A stretch of DNA of 64,000 nt from the NCBI RefSeq assembly GCF_049800835.1, contig NZ_JBNAFU010000008.1:62001-126000 (forward strand), read 5' to 3'. Positions 42,589 to 51,147 of this stretch are shown here, in pieces. Each line of letters starts with the position of its first letter. Positions within the stretch are counted from its first letter, which is position 1. The notes beneath the pieces are model-generated. The model saw only the letters and a program-made list of their open reading frames with translations, was not told the origin of the DNA and ran no database searches. This DNA comes from Dinoroseobacter sp049800835. Its GTDB lineage: Bacteria; Pseudomonadota; Alphaproteobacteria; Rhodobacterales; Rhodobacteraceae. Made by a program: the position numbers and the translations under genes.

Positions 42589-44748
42589 ATGACCTCGTTG
42601 AAAGAACCGCGCCCCGACGATGTTTTCCAAGTGGGAACGATCCTCAACAACACCTATGAAATCAAAGGGCTTCTGGGGCGCGGAGGCACAGGCGAAGTCT
42701 ATCTGGCGCATCACCAGATCGTGGACCGTGAAATGGCGGTCAAGGTGCTCAACTCGGTGTTCTCGGGCAACGAGGATTACCTCGCTCTGATGAAGCGCGA
42801 GGAGCAGATGCGCATGATTGTGCACGACGCGGTTGTGCGGTACAATGAATGCTCTCGGACCGATGACGGGCACGTGTATCTGGTGATGGACTATATCGAA
42901 GGCCCGTCGCTGCATGACGTCATGCTGGAGCGCGCGCTGTCTTCAGACGAACTGCTTGTGGTTGCACGTCATGTGCTCGAAGGGCTGGTGGCAACCCACG
43001 GTCAGGGAATCGTCCACCGTGATCTGTCGCCGGACAACATCATCCTTCGGCAGGCGCGTCCTGAGAAGGCCACGATCATTGACTTTGGTATCGCGAAGGA
43101 CACGGCCGCCGATGCCAGGACAATCGTTGGCAACGAGTTTGCCGGAAAATACGAGTATGCCGCACCCGAGCAACTTGAGGGTGACGCAACGGTCCGATCC
43201 GACCTTTATGCGCTGGGCACGTCTTTGTTGGCGGCGTTGCGGCGTAGCATCCCGAATGTCGGCTCATCGCTGGGCGAGATTTACCGCACCAAGCAGGAGC
43301 CGCTGGACCTGTCGGATGTTCCGCCCGAACTGTACGGGCTGCTCAGTCACCTGACGGCACCGGATCCGGCGGACCGACCGCAAACGGCGCAGGAGGCGCT
43401 TTCCCTGCTGAGCGGTGCGACGTCAACGGATAGTGTTTCGGCGTCTGACGCAGCGACGGTGATCGTAAACCCGTCAAAGGTTAATTCGGGCAAGGGTGCG
43501 CAGGTCGGCTCTGGCACGACCGAGGCCGGGAAAGGTGGCGGCGGCAGGCTCCTCCCGGTGCTCGGTGGGGCGGCGCTGATCGCGGCAATTGGGGGCGGTC
43601 TCTGGGTGTCGGGCGTGCTTGTGCCCGGGCCGCCGCTTGCCTCGCCCTATGTGTTTGCAGCCAGTCTGGATGACGCCGGTGCGTCGGTTTCCGGAAATGT
43701 CCCCAGCGAAGAGGCTTCCGTGACGCTGGCTTCGGCCTTTGCGCGGGCCACAGGCGAAGCCGTGCCGCCGGACAACCTGACGATCGCCCGTGGGGCCCCT
43801 TCGGACGCATGGCCCGACCGGCTCGCGATGCTCGCGCAGATGATCGCAAGGCTGGAGACATGGTCGCTGGAGTTTCAGGACACTAGCGGTCGTCTGACCG
43901 GTCTTGCGCCCGACGCACTGCTGCGGGACGAGGTGATCGCCCGGGTCGAAGACTGGGCCAGCGCGTCGGGTGCGCGCATGTCCTATGACGTGCTGGCCGG
44001 GCCGAGGGAGTTGCCGTCGGAAACCCTGCAAGCGGACTTGGACCAGCTTGGAACCTGCGGAGCTCTGCGTCAGGACGCCGGTCCGGGTGCGGTGTATCAA
44101 CTGGGCGACCGCGTGACCGTTCGTGGCTATCTGGCTCAGGCACGAGATGCCGAAGTCTTGCGACTGACCCTCGCAGACATTGTCGGAGATCGGGATCTGA
44201 CCCTCGACACCACGGTTCTCAACGAAGATGTCTGCGCCATCCGCGCCGTATTGCCGCCGATGTCCACGGACTTCGAGATCAGCCTGATCAATGGGGAAAC
44301 CGGGGTCGTTTCAGAGGATGGCGTCTTTCGGACCGGCGAAAATCCCGTTGTCGATGTCGAATTGCCGGTCGCGCTCGAAGAGGGATACCTGTGGGTCATG
44401 GTGGTCGACAACACCGGAAAGGTGTTTCACGTCCTGCCCAATGCCTACGACAACCAGCAAGAGCTGTCTCTGCTGGGGGCGGTCGAAGGCGACATGCGGC
44501 GCATCCGGGTTTTGTGGTCTCTCGAGGAGGTTGGGGAAAATGCAAACCGGCTCGCGGTCGAGGTGATCGAAGGCGAGTATGGCAAGAGCGAAGTGATTGC
44601 CATTCTCTCCCGCGAACCGCTGTTCCAACTCAGGCGTCCGCGGGACGAAAACATCGTGTCGGTTGCCGAAGCCCTGTCGAGCCGCCTGGCGCTGCGCGAG
44701 GATCTCATCCTCGGGATGTCGGCCAGAACCATTGAATCCAGACCCTGA
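42589..44748 (+). CDS. ppkA: PpkA-type membrane Ser/Thr protein kinase with BON-like and DUF4384-like periplasmic tail
   Basis: 719 residues. The kinase domain (about 22-275) has the glycine loop GRGGTGEVYLA, lysine K52, the catalytic HRDLSPDN at 143-150 and DFG at 165-167, all intact. A single transmembrane helix lies at about 321-345. The periplasmic part opens with a BON-like segment (FAASLDDAGASVSGNVPSEE...) near 356-430, then a cysteine-flanked segment near 485-560, and ends in a DUF4384-like beta domain (EEGYLWVMVVDNTGKVFHVLPN) near 594-690. In T6SS, PpkA phosphorylates Fha and triggers assembly; no fha or pppA is in the window. It opens the unit that precedes tssA. Confidence 0.8.
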   Translation: MTSLKEPRPDDVFQVGTILNNTYEIKGLLGRGGTGEVYLAHHQIVDREMAVKVLNSVFSGNEDYLALMKREEQMRMIVHDAVVRYNECSRTDDGHVYLVMDYIEGPSLHDVMLERALSSDELLVVARHVLEGLVATHGQGIVHRDLSPDNIILRQARPEKATIIDFGIAKDTAADARTIVGNEFAGKYEYAAPEQLEGDATVRSDLYALGTSLLAALRRSIPNVGSSLGEIYRTKQEPLDLSDVPPELYGLLSHLTAPDPADRPQTAQEALSLLSGATSTDSVSASDAATVIVNPSKVNSGKGAQVGSGTTEAGKGGGGRLLPVLGGAALIAAIGGGLWVSGVLVPGPPLASPYVFAASLDDAGASVSGNVPSEEASVTLASAFARATGEAVPPDNLTIARGAPSDAWPDRLAMLAQMIARLETWSLEFQDTSGRLTGLAPDALLRDEVIARVEDWASASGARMSYDVLAGPRELPSETLQADLDQLGTCGALRQDAGPGAVYQLGDRVTVRGYLAQARDAEVLRLTLADIVGDRDLTLDTTVLNEDVCAIRAVLPPMSTDFEISLINGETGVVSEDGVFRTGENPVVDVELPVALEEGYLWVMVVDNTGKVFHVLPNAYDNQQELSLLGAVEGDMRRIRVLWSLEEVGENANRLAVEVIEGEYGKSEVIAILSREPLFQLRRPRDENIVSVAEALSSRLALREDLILGMSARTIESRP

Positions 44749-44880
44749 CCGGGGTGGAGCGGTTTAAAACTTGATCGCGCCGACCCGCGCGGGCAGCATA
44801 CCGCGGGATGGGCCTTGATGTTTCTTCAAGGCAGGTCTGATTGGGCCGGGGTCAACAGTGTGGCTGGGCCGGGGGGAGAT

Positions 44881-45309
44881 ATGTTTCGAATTGGAATGGT
44901 TTTTGCGGTGTCCGCATGCCTGGCGGCCCCGGCACTGGGTCAGGAGAGCGCGATCGACGGGCCTCTGGTTGTCGAGTTGAACAAGCTCGAGCAGGGGGAG
45001 GGGGACGTGTGCCGCGCCTTCTTTCTGTTCCGAAATGGAACCGGGCGCGCATTCGAAGGGTTCGAGGTTTCCTTTGCATTGCTGGACCAGGGCGGCGTGA
45101 TCGACCAATTGCTGACAGTGGATGCGGCGCCCTTGCCGGTCGCACGGACGACGCTCAAGCTGTTTGAGTTCCCCGATGTCGCCTGCGGTGATATCGCAGA
45201 GCTCCTGCTGCATGAGATCGGTGCCTGTCGTCCCCAGAACGGGGAGGAGTTGGACTGCTTCGAGTTCATGGAACTTCAAAGCAAGGCCTCTGCGGCCCTG
45301 GTGCAATAA
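44881..45309 (+). CDS. Small secreted protein of unknown function in the kinase/Tol-like module
   Basis: 142 residues. It has a signal peptide (MFRIGMVFAVSACLAAPALGQ) and a mature immunoglobulin-like beta pattern (CRAFFLFRNGTGRAFEGFEVSFALLD...) with four cysteines, probably two disulfides. No family is recognised. Start 44881 follows GGGGGAGAT. It lies between the kinase and the ExbB-like gene, whose GTG comes 1 bp after its stop, so it belongs to the same operon and its product is likely a periplasmic partner of those proteins. Confidence 0.65.
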   Translation: MFRIGMVFAVSACLAAPALGQESAIDGPLVVELNKLEQGEGDVCRAFFLFRNGTGRAFEGFEVSFALLDQGGVIDQLLTVDAAPLPVARTTLKLFEFPDVACGDIAELLLHEIGACRPQNGEELDCFEFMELQSKASAALVQ

Positions 45310-45310
45310 C

Positions 45311-45946
45311 GTGGGCGGGCTGAACATCTCGGATATGGGCACTGTCGCACCGATCCTTCTGGTGTTGCTGGGTCTGTCCGTCGCCAGCGTCGCAATCATC
45401 TTCGCCAGAGCGATCGCTTTGCGCGGGGTGGCCGCTGAAAACGCGGCGCGCGAGGCGCTCTTGGCGTCGCTGGAGCGCGGAGACATTGCACAGCCCGGGT
45501 TTCAGGCTGCCACCCCGGCCGACCGCGTCGCCCTTCGCGCTGCCGAGCTGTTTGACCTGAGGGCGTCGTCCGACCTTGTGACCTCAGACCTGACGGGGCT
45601 GGGCAATGCAGAGGTTGCCAGAATGGCCCGTGGCCTTCGCCCGCTTGACCTGATCGGGATGATCGCACCGCTCTTGGGGCTTTTGGGAACAGTTCTGGGC
45701 ATGATCCAGTCGTTCAGGTCGCTGGAGCTCGCCGCAGGGTCAGCCAATGCATCGATCCTGGCGGGCGGGATCTGGCAGGCCTTGCTGACCACGGCCGCCG
45801 GACTGGTCGTGGCCATTCCGGCGCTGGTTGGTGCGAGCTACCTGTCCGGTCGTGTCGAGGCGGGTACCCTGCGCATCGAACGGGTCATCCAGCGGGCAAG
45901 CGTTGCCACCGCGCGCCGCACTGATAGCCGTCGTGCCGCCGAATGA
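45311..45946 (+). CDS. ExbB/TolQ/MotA-type proton channel protein
   Basis: 211 residues with three membrane helices: about 12-35, 118-140 (IGMIAPLLGLLGTVLGMIQSF) and 155-185 (GGIWQALLTTAAGLVVAIPALVG). The last two are the signature ExbB/TolQ channel helices. It should form a proton-driven motor with the two ExbD-like proteins that follow. Start is a GTG at 45311; ATG 45335 is an alternative. Overlaps the first exbD-like gene by 4 bp. A frame from 45122 is a shadow. Confidence 0.82.
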   Translation: MGGLNISDMGTVAPILLVLLGLSVASVAIIFARAIALRGVAAENAAREALLASLERGDIAQPGFQAATPADRVALRAAELFDLRASSDLVTSDLTGLGNAEVARMARGLRPLDLIGMIAPLLGLLGTVLGMIQSFRSLELAAGSANASILAGGIWQALLTTAAGLVVAIPALVGASYLSGRVEAGTLRIERVIQRASVATARRTDSRRAAE

Positions 45947-46374
45947 TCGTGCTCAGTCAGCGGTGGCGCAAGGCGCGGTCGGTGTCGCTGGTCCCGCTGA
46001 TCGACATTCTGTTCATTCTGCTGATCTATTTCATGGTGACGTCTGTCTACCTTGATCTGGACATGATCCCCGTCAGCGAAACTGGCGCCCAGTCAGAGCA
46101 GTCTGCCGTGCCCTCTGCGCAGGGGACAACCGGCGCGACCGTGTTGGTGCGCATTGATCGCGGTGGCGATCTCCGTCTGCGCGGTCGGATCATCGGGCCC
46201 GACCAGTTGGCCACCCTGCTTGCAACGCAGCGTGCTGCAAATCCGGACTTGTCCGTATCCATTCTGCCCAGCCCCTATGCGCCCGTGCAGGCGCTGGCCT
46301 CAGCGCTCGATGCGGTGGCAAGCGCAGGCGTGACGGAGTCGCGGATCCTGCAACTAGAAGCAAGGTCGGAATGA
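45943..46374 (+). CDS. ExbD/TolR-family protein 1
   Basis: 143 residues. One N-terminal membrane helix (about 15-38) contains the essential aspartate in PLIDILFILLIYFMV, and a periplasmic ExbD/TolR domain follows (VLVRIDRGGDLRLRGRII, then ALASALDAVASAGV). With the ExbB-like protein it would convert proton-motive force into movement of a periplasmic partner. Overlaps both neighbours by 4 bp. Confidence 0.82.
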   Translation: MIVLSQRWRKARSVSLVPLIDILFILLIYFMVTSVYLDLDMIPVSETGAQSEQSAVPSAQGTTGATVLVRIDRGGDLRLRGRIIGPDQLATLLATQRAANPDLSVSILPSPYAPVQALASALDAVASAGVTESRILQLEARSE

Positions 46375-46775
46375 AACTCGCGCGCCGCCACCACGCCCGC
46401 ATGACCGAACCGGTGATCGTTCTGGTCGATGTCGTGTTTTTCCTTTTGTGCTTTTTCATGTTGGTCAGTCGGCTGGATGCAACGGCCCCGTTCGAGGTGT
46501 CGCCGCCCGTCGCGGCCTCGGGGCGTGACATGCCAGGTGGCGGCATCACCATATCGGTTTCGGAAACAGGCGCTTTGGCGGTGGACGGACGCACCGTCTC
46601 GACAGAGGAATGGTTTGCAGACGTGGCCGAAATCGCCCGGTCTGAAGGAACCGGACTGATACGGATCAATGCCCATGCGGGCGCACAGGTGCGCTTTGTG
46701 ATGCCCATCATGACCGCACTGGAACGCGCGCAACTGGGAGATACCGTCATCGTTGTCACCCCGGCGGCGCAGTAA
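46371..46775 (+). CDS. ExbD/TolR-family protein 2
   Basis: 134 residues. One helix (about 15-38) carries the aspartate in VLVDVVFFLLCFFMLV, followed by a short periplasmic domain (GGGITISVSETGALAVDG, then VMPIMTALERAQLGDTVIVV). Two different ExbD-like genes after one exbB is the arrangement of several dedicated Tol/Exb motors. It starts in the stop of the preceding gene. Confidence 0.8.
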   Translation: MKLARRHHARMTEPVIVLVDVVFFLLCFFMLVSRLDATAPFEVSPPVAASGRDMPGGGITISVSETGALAVDGRTVSTEEWFADVAEIARSEGTGLIRINAHAGAQVRFVMPIMTALERAQLGDTVIVVTPAAQ

Positions 46776-46779
46776 CGGC

Positions 46780-48111
46780 ATGGGAACCGCGCCGCGCCTT
46801 GCAACTGGTCTAGTGCTGTCTTTGATCGCGCACGGGATAGCGGGTATCGCACTTTATTGGGCCGTTTTGCCACGAGCCATTCCACAGCAGGAAATGCCCG
46901 CTCTGGAAATGATATTGCAGACGGCGCAGGTTCCGCAGACGCAGGCAGTCGTGCGAGACGCCGAAAGTGATGCTGCACCGGAAACGACGCCGGCGGCCGG
47001 GGTGGCCGTGGGCGATCTCATTCCGAAGCGCGAGGCCCGATCCGCAACGCCAGATGGCGCGTCCCTGAGTGCGGCGCGCCCGCCCTCCGGCAATGTGGCG
47101 GCAGAGGTTGCAACGCAGTCGGCTCCTGCGGTCGCGCGTGTATCAGCACCAGAAAAGTCAGTGCTGGCGATCCGACAATCAGCGCCCGCGTCCAAGGGCA
47201 TCGAAGTGGCGGCTGCCGTGCTGCCGCAACTCGCACCGGACGTCGGTTCGGCCAGCGCAACCGGCGTGTCGGCCCCGGGGGCGCGCCAAGGTGCTCTGCC
47301 CGATGCCCGGGTCGCCTCTGCGATGGCCTGGAGCGGGGCGGGGCAGCTTGCTCTGGACTCCGCCGGATTGCTGGCACTAACCGCTTTCGTCGCGCCACAG
47401 CAGGCGGGGCAGAAAGGCGAAGACCTGCGGGACAGTGTTTTCGAGGTGTTGTCGTCGGTTCCCTGTGCACGGTTGCAAACGGCGTTCAACGCAGAAACCG
47501 GGGCGTTGGAATTGCGGGGGCACTTGCCCGATGCGGGGTTGCGGTCGGAGTTGACGGCGGCTTTGCGCGCCCAGATTGGTGACACGCTTGCCGTGGAGGA
47601 CAGCCTGCAACTCCTGCCGGAGCCACAATGCGGAACGCTTGGCAAGCTGGACGCGCTCGGACTGCCGCAATCGGAAGAGCAGTTCACGGATCCCTATCTT
47701 GTCGGCGCAAACCTTTTCGCACGGGAGTATGTCTTTCGCGATGGCGACCGAATGGTGATCGACCTCGAAGGCGCAGACTATCCCGCGTATATCTACCTCG
47801 ACTACTACGATGCAGACGGCAACGTCCTGCACCTGATACCCAACGATGTGATCGGGTTGCGCCGTTTCGCGCCGGAGGAGTCGTTCAGCATTGGCGCGGC
47901 CGGAAGTGGCTTGGAACTGATCGTCCAGCCGCCATTGGGGCAGGACATTGCGGTTGCGATTGCCAGTGACACTCCGCTCTATGATGGGTTGCGACCTTTT
48001 GAGGAACCCGCTGCCGAGTATCTGGAGTTTCTGAAGAGTCAGGTTGCGGCGGTGGCGCCGGACCGCGCAGAGTGGGTGTATTTCTTTGTCGAATCCGTTG
48101 CGGGGAACTGA
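46780..48111 (+). CDS. TonB-like periplasm-spanning protein with DUF4384-like C-terminus
   Basis: 443 residues. It has a TonB-style N-terminal anchor (LATGLVLSLIAHGIAGIALYW), a long Ala/Pro/Ser-rich linker (about 45-200), a segment with cysteines near 233 and 285 around a beta-alpha-beta pattern (LELRGHLPDAGLRSEL), and a DUF4384-like domain (about 305-405; AYIYLDYYDADGNVLHLIPND). TonB normally ends in a receptor-binding domain; here that is replaced by a tail resembling that of the PpkA-type kinase. ATG 46780 is 4 bp after the exbD stop; a TTG at 46753 is not needed. Confidence 0.7.
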   Translation: MGTAPRLATGLVLSLIAHGIAGIALYWAVLPRAIPQQEMPALEMILQTAQVPQTQAVVRDAESDAAPETTPAAGVAVGDLIPKREARSATPDGASLSAARPPSGNVAAEVATQSAPAVARVSAPEKSVLAIRQSAPASKGIEVAAAVLPQLAPDVGSASATGVSAPGARQGALPDARVASAMAWSGAGQLALDSAGLLALTAFVAPQQAGQKGEDLRDSVFEVLSSVPCARLQTAFNAETGALELRGHLPDAGLRSELTAALRAQIGDTLAVEDSLQLLPEPQCGTLGKLDALGLPQSEEQFTDPYLVGANLFAREYVFRDGDRMVIDLEGADYPAYIYLDYYDADGNVLHLIPNDVIGLRRFAPEESFSIGAAGSGLELIVQPPLGQDIAVAIASDTPLYDGLRPFEEPAAEYLEFLKSQVAAVAPDRAEWVYFFVESVAGN

Positions 48112-48152
48112 CTTTCGGATCGACGCAAATCTTCAAGACCAAGGACACATGT

Positions 48153-49271
48153 ATGCTGGCAACGATAGAAGAGGTGGACCGGGATTTCCAAGCGGTCCGC
48201 CAGCAGGTTCAGTCCTTTGCCGATGACATGGCCACGGAACTGGAGAAGCCGTTTTCCGAACGCGCCCCCGATGTGGCCGAGAGCTTCACACGCCGCGCGC
48301 TGGCATTGAAACAGACAGTGACGATGTTGGTGCACGGGGCCACGCATGCGAGAGCAGTCGCTATGCGGAACGCACCGGATGATGGCCCCGAACGGCTTCG
48401 CATCAACCAGATTGGTCATGCCACGCAGGACATCAGCAGCCGCGCCATGAGTTGGCGGGCGCGGATTGATCCGGTGACGAGGTGTTTCGTAAACCAGATA
48501 GAAGGACATTCGGTCCCTCTTTACGGACCGGAGCCCGAGCCGGATGACCCGATCGAAACGGTTCTTTTCCTGATGGATCGTGCGCAGGTGGCCCTCGACT
48601 ATGCGGCCAACCCTCTGGACCAGCACGAGGACGCGCAAACGTTGGGCTGCTTTCCGGATATTCGGCTTAAACCCAGCGAATTCTCCGCGCATGCGCTTGC
48701 GGCCTATCGGGTAACGCTGGCGCAAGGCCTGTTCCGCCGCGCGCGGTTCCTTGATGTCGGATGTGGGGGCGGAGGCAAGGTTCTGATCGCCAGTCAGGTG
48801 TTCCAACACGCCGATGGCCTGGAATTCGACCCCGGTTACGCGCAATCGGCCCGACGGCTGTTGGAAGCGACCGAGGTGGAGAACGGGGATATTCTCGAAG
48901 GCAACGCGTTGGAGTTCGAAGGCTATGCGAACTACGACGTTGTGTATTTCTTTCAGCCGATGCGCGACACCGAGTTGTTGATCAAGCTGGAGCAGCGCAT
49001 CGCAAGCTCGGTGCGCCCGGGCACGGTTCTGATCGCGCCATATCTGCAATTCCGCTCACGGGCGGAAGACCTCGGATGCCGCCGGATGGATGGCCACATC
49101 TACATCGCCGGGGCCACCCAGACCGAGGTGGATGACTTGCAACAGGAGGCCGAGCGCAAGGGGGCGAAACTCGGCGACAAGCCCAAGCTGGGGGCGTGGG
49201 ATGATGTCTGGGCGAATGTATTGAATGCATTTCTGGCAAATGGTTTCACGCTTCAATCCGGTACGAAATAG
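48153..49271 (+). CDS. Class I SAM-dependent methyltransferase-like protein
   Basis: 372 residues. SAM motif I is FLDVGCGGGGKVLIAS near 198-212, followed by an acidic GLEFDPGYAQSARRLL loop and YDVVYFFQPMRD (motif IV region) near 265. The N-terminal ~190 residues are helical and without recognised family. The target is unknown; protein or small-molecule methylation cannot be told apart. AAGGA precedes the ATG at 48153. It lies 41 bp after the TonB-like gene, on the same strand as the T6SS genes. Confidence 0.68.
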   Translation: MLATIEEVDRDFQAVRQQVQSFADDMATELEKPFSERAPDVAESFTRRALALKQTVTMLVHGATHARAVAMRNAPDDGPERLRINQIGHATQDISSRAMSWRARIDPVTRCFVNQIEGHSVPLYGPEPEPDDPIETVLFLMDRAQVALDYAANPLDQHEDAQTLGCFPDIRLKPSEFSAHALAAYRVTLAQGLFRRARFLDVGCGGGGKVLIASQVFQHADGLEFDPGYAQSARRLLEATEVENGDILEGNALEFEGYANYDVVYFFQPMRDTELLIKLEQRIASSVRPGTVLIAPYLQFRSRAEDLGCRRMDGHIYIAGATQTEVDDLQQEAERKGAKLGDKPKLGAWDDVWANVLNAFLANGFTLQSGTK

Positions 49272-49358
49272 GTTGCCTTGATGCCGCGAGGCAGTATCGT
49301 CCTGCCCAAGTGCTGATCGGGCGTGAGGGTCGATGAAGCGCACGTTGAAAGGAATTTC

Positions 49359-50225
49359 ATGCGTTGGCTGCCCGCGATCATTCTTGCCGTAGCGATCCTG
49401 CTCGCACCGGTTGTGTGGCATCTCTCCCGCTCTTTTCTGGTTGATACGAGCGTCGCGCCGGGCACGAGCGCGGTGGACAGCGGGGCGCGTATCGATATCG
49501 AGTTGATGCGCGGCGAGCTGGCTGCGCTGCGGGCGGAAAACGAACAGATGCGAGCGGATATCGCAGCCTTGTCCGACCAGATAGCGGCGGTTGTTGCGCA
49601 AGGGCGCGGCGCCGGAACCGGCGATGCTGTGTTCGATGACAACAACGCGCTTTATGATGATGGCGACAACAGTATCATTGACGCTTACGCTCAGGTCGTG
49701 CTGATCGCGGACAGGCGCAACGTCAACCGCGGTCTGAACGTGCCCAGCCGCAGCTACCTCATAGAAACCCTCGGACGGCCCCGGGACGAGTTGTCGGATG
49801 AGTGCCAGAGCGTGACCAATCCCGCCTTTGCCGCCCGCGTGTTTCAGGGCGATGTCGGACCGATCAAGGTGCGCATGTTGCAGCCTGCGGTGGAGTCGTT
49901 GACCCGTGTATTCGAACGCGTGCGAGAAACCGATCAGGACCTGTATGATCGCATCAATACCTCAGGGTCTTTGTGTGTGCGGCGTATCCGGGGAACGCAA
50001 AGCACGTATTCCTCGCATGCGTTTGGACTGGCGCTCGATCTCAACATTGATGGACGTCTCGACAATTTTGCCGATGGCCGCACGCAGCTGGGCCTGACCA
50101 TTTTGGCCGATTTTTTCCGCGAGGAAGGCTGGATCTGGGGCGCGGGGTTCTCGCGCGAGGACAGCATGCATTTTGAAGTAAGTCGTGAGTTGCTGGAGGA
50201 GTGGCGCGCGCAGGGATTGATCTGA
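49359..50225 (+). CDS. Membrane-anchored M15 (VanY/DacB-like) peptidase
   Basis: 288 residues. A signal-anchor helix (MRWLPAIILAVAILLAPVVWHL) is followed by a short coiled coil (about 45-80, ELAALRAENEQMRADIAALSDQI). The peptidase domain has SSHAFGLALDLN near 222-233 (SxHxxGxAxD zinc motif) and SMHFEVS near 270 with the second zinc histidine. M15 enzymes cleave D-Ala or other peptide bonds in peptidoglycan. Its place beside a T6SS suggests local wall remodelling for the apparatus, or less likely an effector. AAAGGAA supports ATG 49359. Confidence 0.72.
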   Translation: MRWLPAIILAVAILLAPVVWHLSRSFLVDTSVAPGTSAVDSGARIDIELMRGELAALRAENEQMRADIAALSDQIAAVVAQGRGAGTGDAVFDDNNALYDDGDNSIIDAYAQVVLIADRRNVNRGLNVPSRSYLIETLGRPRDELSDECQSVTNPAFAARVFQGDVGPIKVRMLQPAVESLTRVFERVRETDQDLYDRINTSGSLCVRRIRGTQSTYSSHAFGLALDLNIDGRLDNFADGRTQLGLTILADFFREEGWIWGAGFSREDSMHFEVSRELLEEWRAQGLI

Positions 50226-50273
50226 TCGCAGCCGTGCCGGCAGCGACGCGACAAAGCAAGAGGGAGTAGGCTG

Positions 50274-50828
50274 ATGTTCAAGAGCCGCAGTTTTTTGGTC
50301 GGCGGTGCAGTAATTGCGCTGGCCGGGTGTGCGGGGGAAACCTCGGACACGTCCCCTCCGACCCTTGCGTTCTTCGAGGGAAAGTTCAACTCCCCGTTTT
50401 ATGCCTCCAACGGTTCGGGATCGAACGACCCGTGCCCGAACGGGCTGGCGGATGCCTACAGTTCCTTCCGCGGTGGCCCCGAGCTTGTTCAAGCCAGGTC
50501 CGGGGGTGCGTCAGTCTCGCTGCGGGTCACCTTTTCCGACCCTGCGGGCATCAAGCGGGCCTATCTGCAAATTCCGGGCGGAACGCTATCTTCGCCTAAC
50601 GTGACCCGAACGGTGCCTGTCCCCACCGCAACCGGAGACGTCAGTCAGGCATTTGAGTACAACTTCACGGGCGACGCAGCTTCGCCGACCAAGCAGCACA
50701 CGGTGAACGTGGAGTTAACTCATGGAGACGCCAATCGGGTCTTCAATGCGTTCGCGATCGATATGAACGACAATCGGAGCGAGACAGCGACCCTTTTGAT
50801 TGGAGAGTTAACGAGAATATGCAAGTAA
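50274..50828 (+). CDS. Putative lipoprotein of unknown function
   Basis: 184 residues. The lipobox is VIALAGCAG (lipid cysteine C19). The mature protein is beta-rich with an Ig/Ca-Calpha-like rhythm (VSLRVTFSDPAGIKRAYLQIPGG, then HTVNVELTH) and ends in a cysteine. GAGGGAGTAGGCTG gives a strong ribosome site for ATG 50274. No known family is recognised; it is not obviously TssJ, the usual T6SS outer-membrane lipoprotein, though that role cannot be excluded. Confidence 0.6.
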   Translation: MFKSRSFLVGGAVIALAGCAGETSDTSPPTLAFFEGKFNSPFYASNGSGSNDPCPNGLADAYSSFRGGPELVQARSGGASVSLRVTFSDPAGIKRAYLQIPGGTLSSPNVTRTVPVPTATGDVSQAFEYNFTGDAASPTKQHTVNVELTHGDANRVFNAFAIDMNDNRSETATLLIGELTRICK

Positions 50829-51147
50829 GTCCGGGCCGATACGCTTTTTTCTCGTGATTTCAGCAGGTAGCAGGACAGAATTTACTAGGCTCAGGGCCTG
50901 CTGGGCAGTAGGCTCATGCCGACTCGGGTGGTGGTGCGCCGTAGTGGAGGAAATGGCACGTCACATTGTGTCCGGGTTCGGGAGGAGCATTCGTGTTTTT
51001 CAGGCTCCTATTTTGTAGCGAGATCACTCCTCGTTGCAGAGCGTATAGTCGTCCGATTTTCAGGGGGCATCTTGTCCTCGCACAGACATAAAACGAGGGC
51101 TGTATCGCTGTTGCGAAAGCGCCCCGCCACGGAGGGTTTTTCCTAGA
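50829..51147. promoter_or_regulatory. Leader and probable promoter region of the T6SS structural operon
   Basis: 319 bp with no supported gene (a long minus-strand frame over 50914-51909 is an antisense shadow of tssA). It separates the kinase/Tol-like module from tssA and ends in GGAGGG before the tssA start. A promoter is expected here; no convincing boxes could be assigned. Confidence 0.4.

Noticed and set aside
50954..50970. Sigma-54-like TGGCAC...TTG element upstream of tssA
   Set aside because: The spacing between TGGCAC and TTG is six bases rather than five and the GC of the -12 element is missing, so I do not call a sigma-54 promoter.
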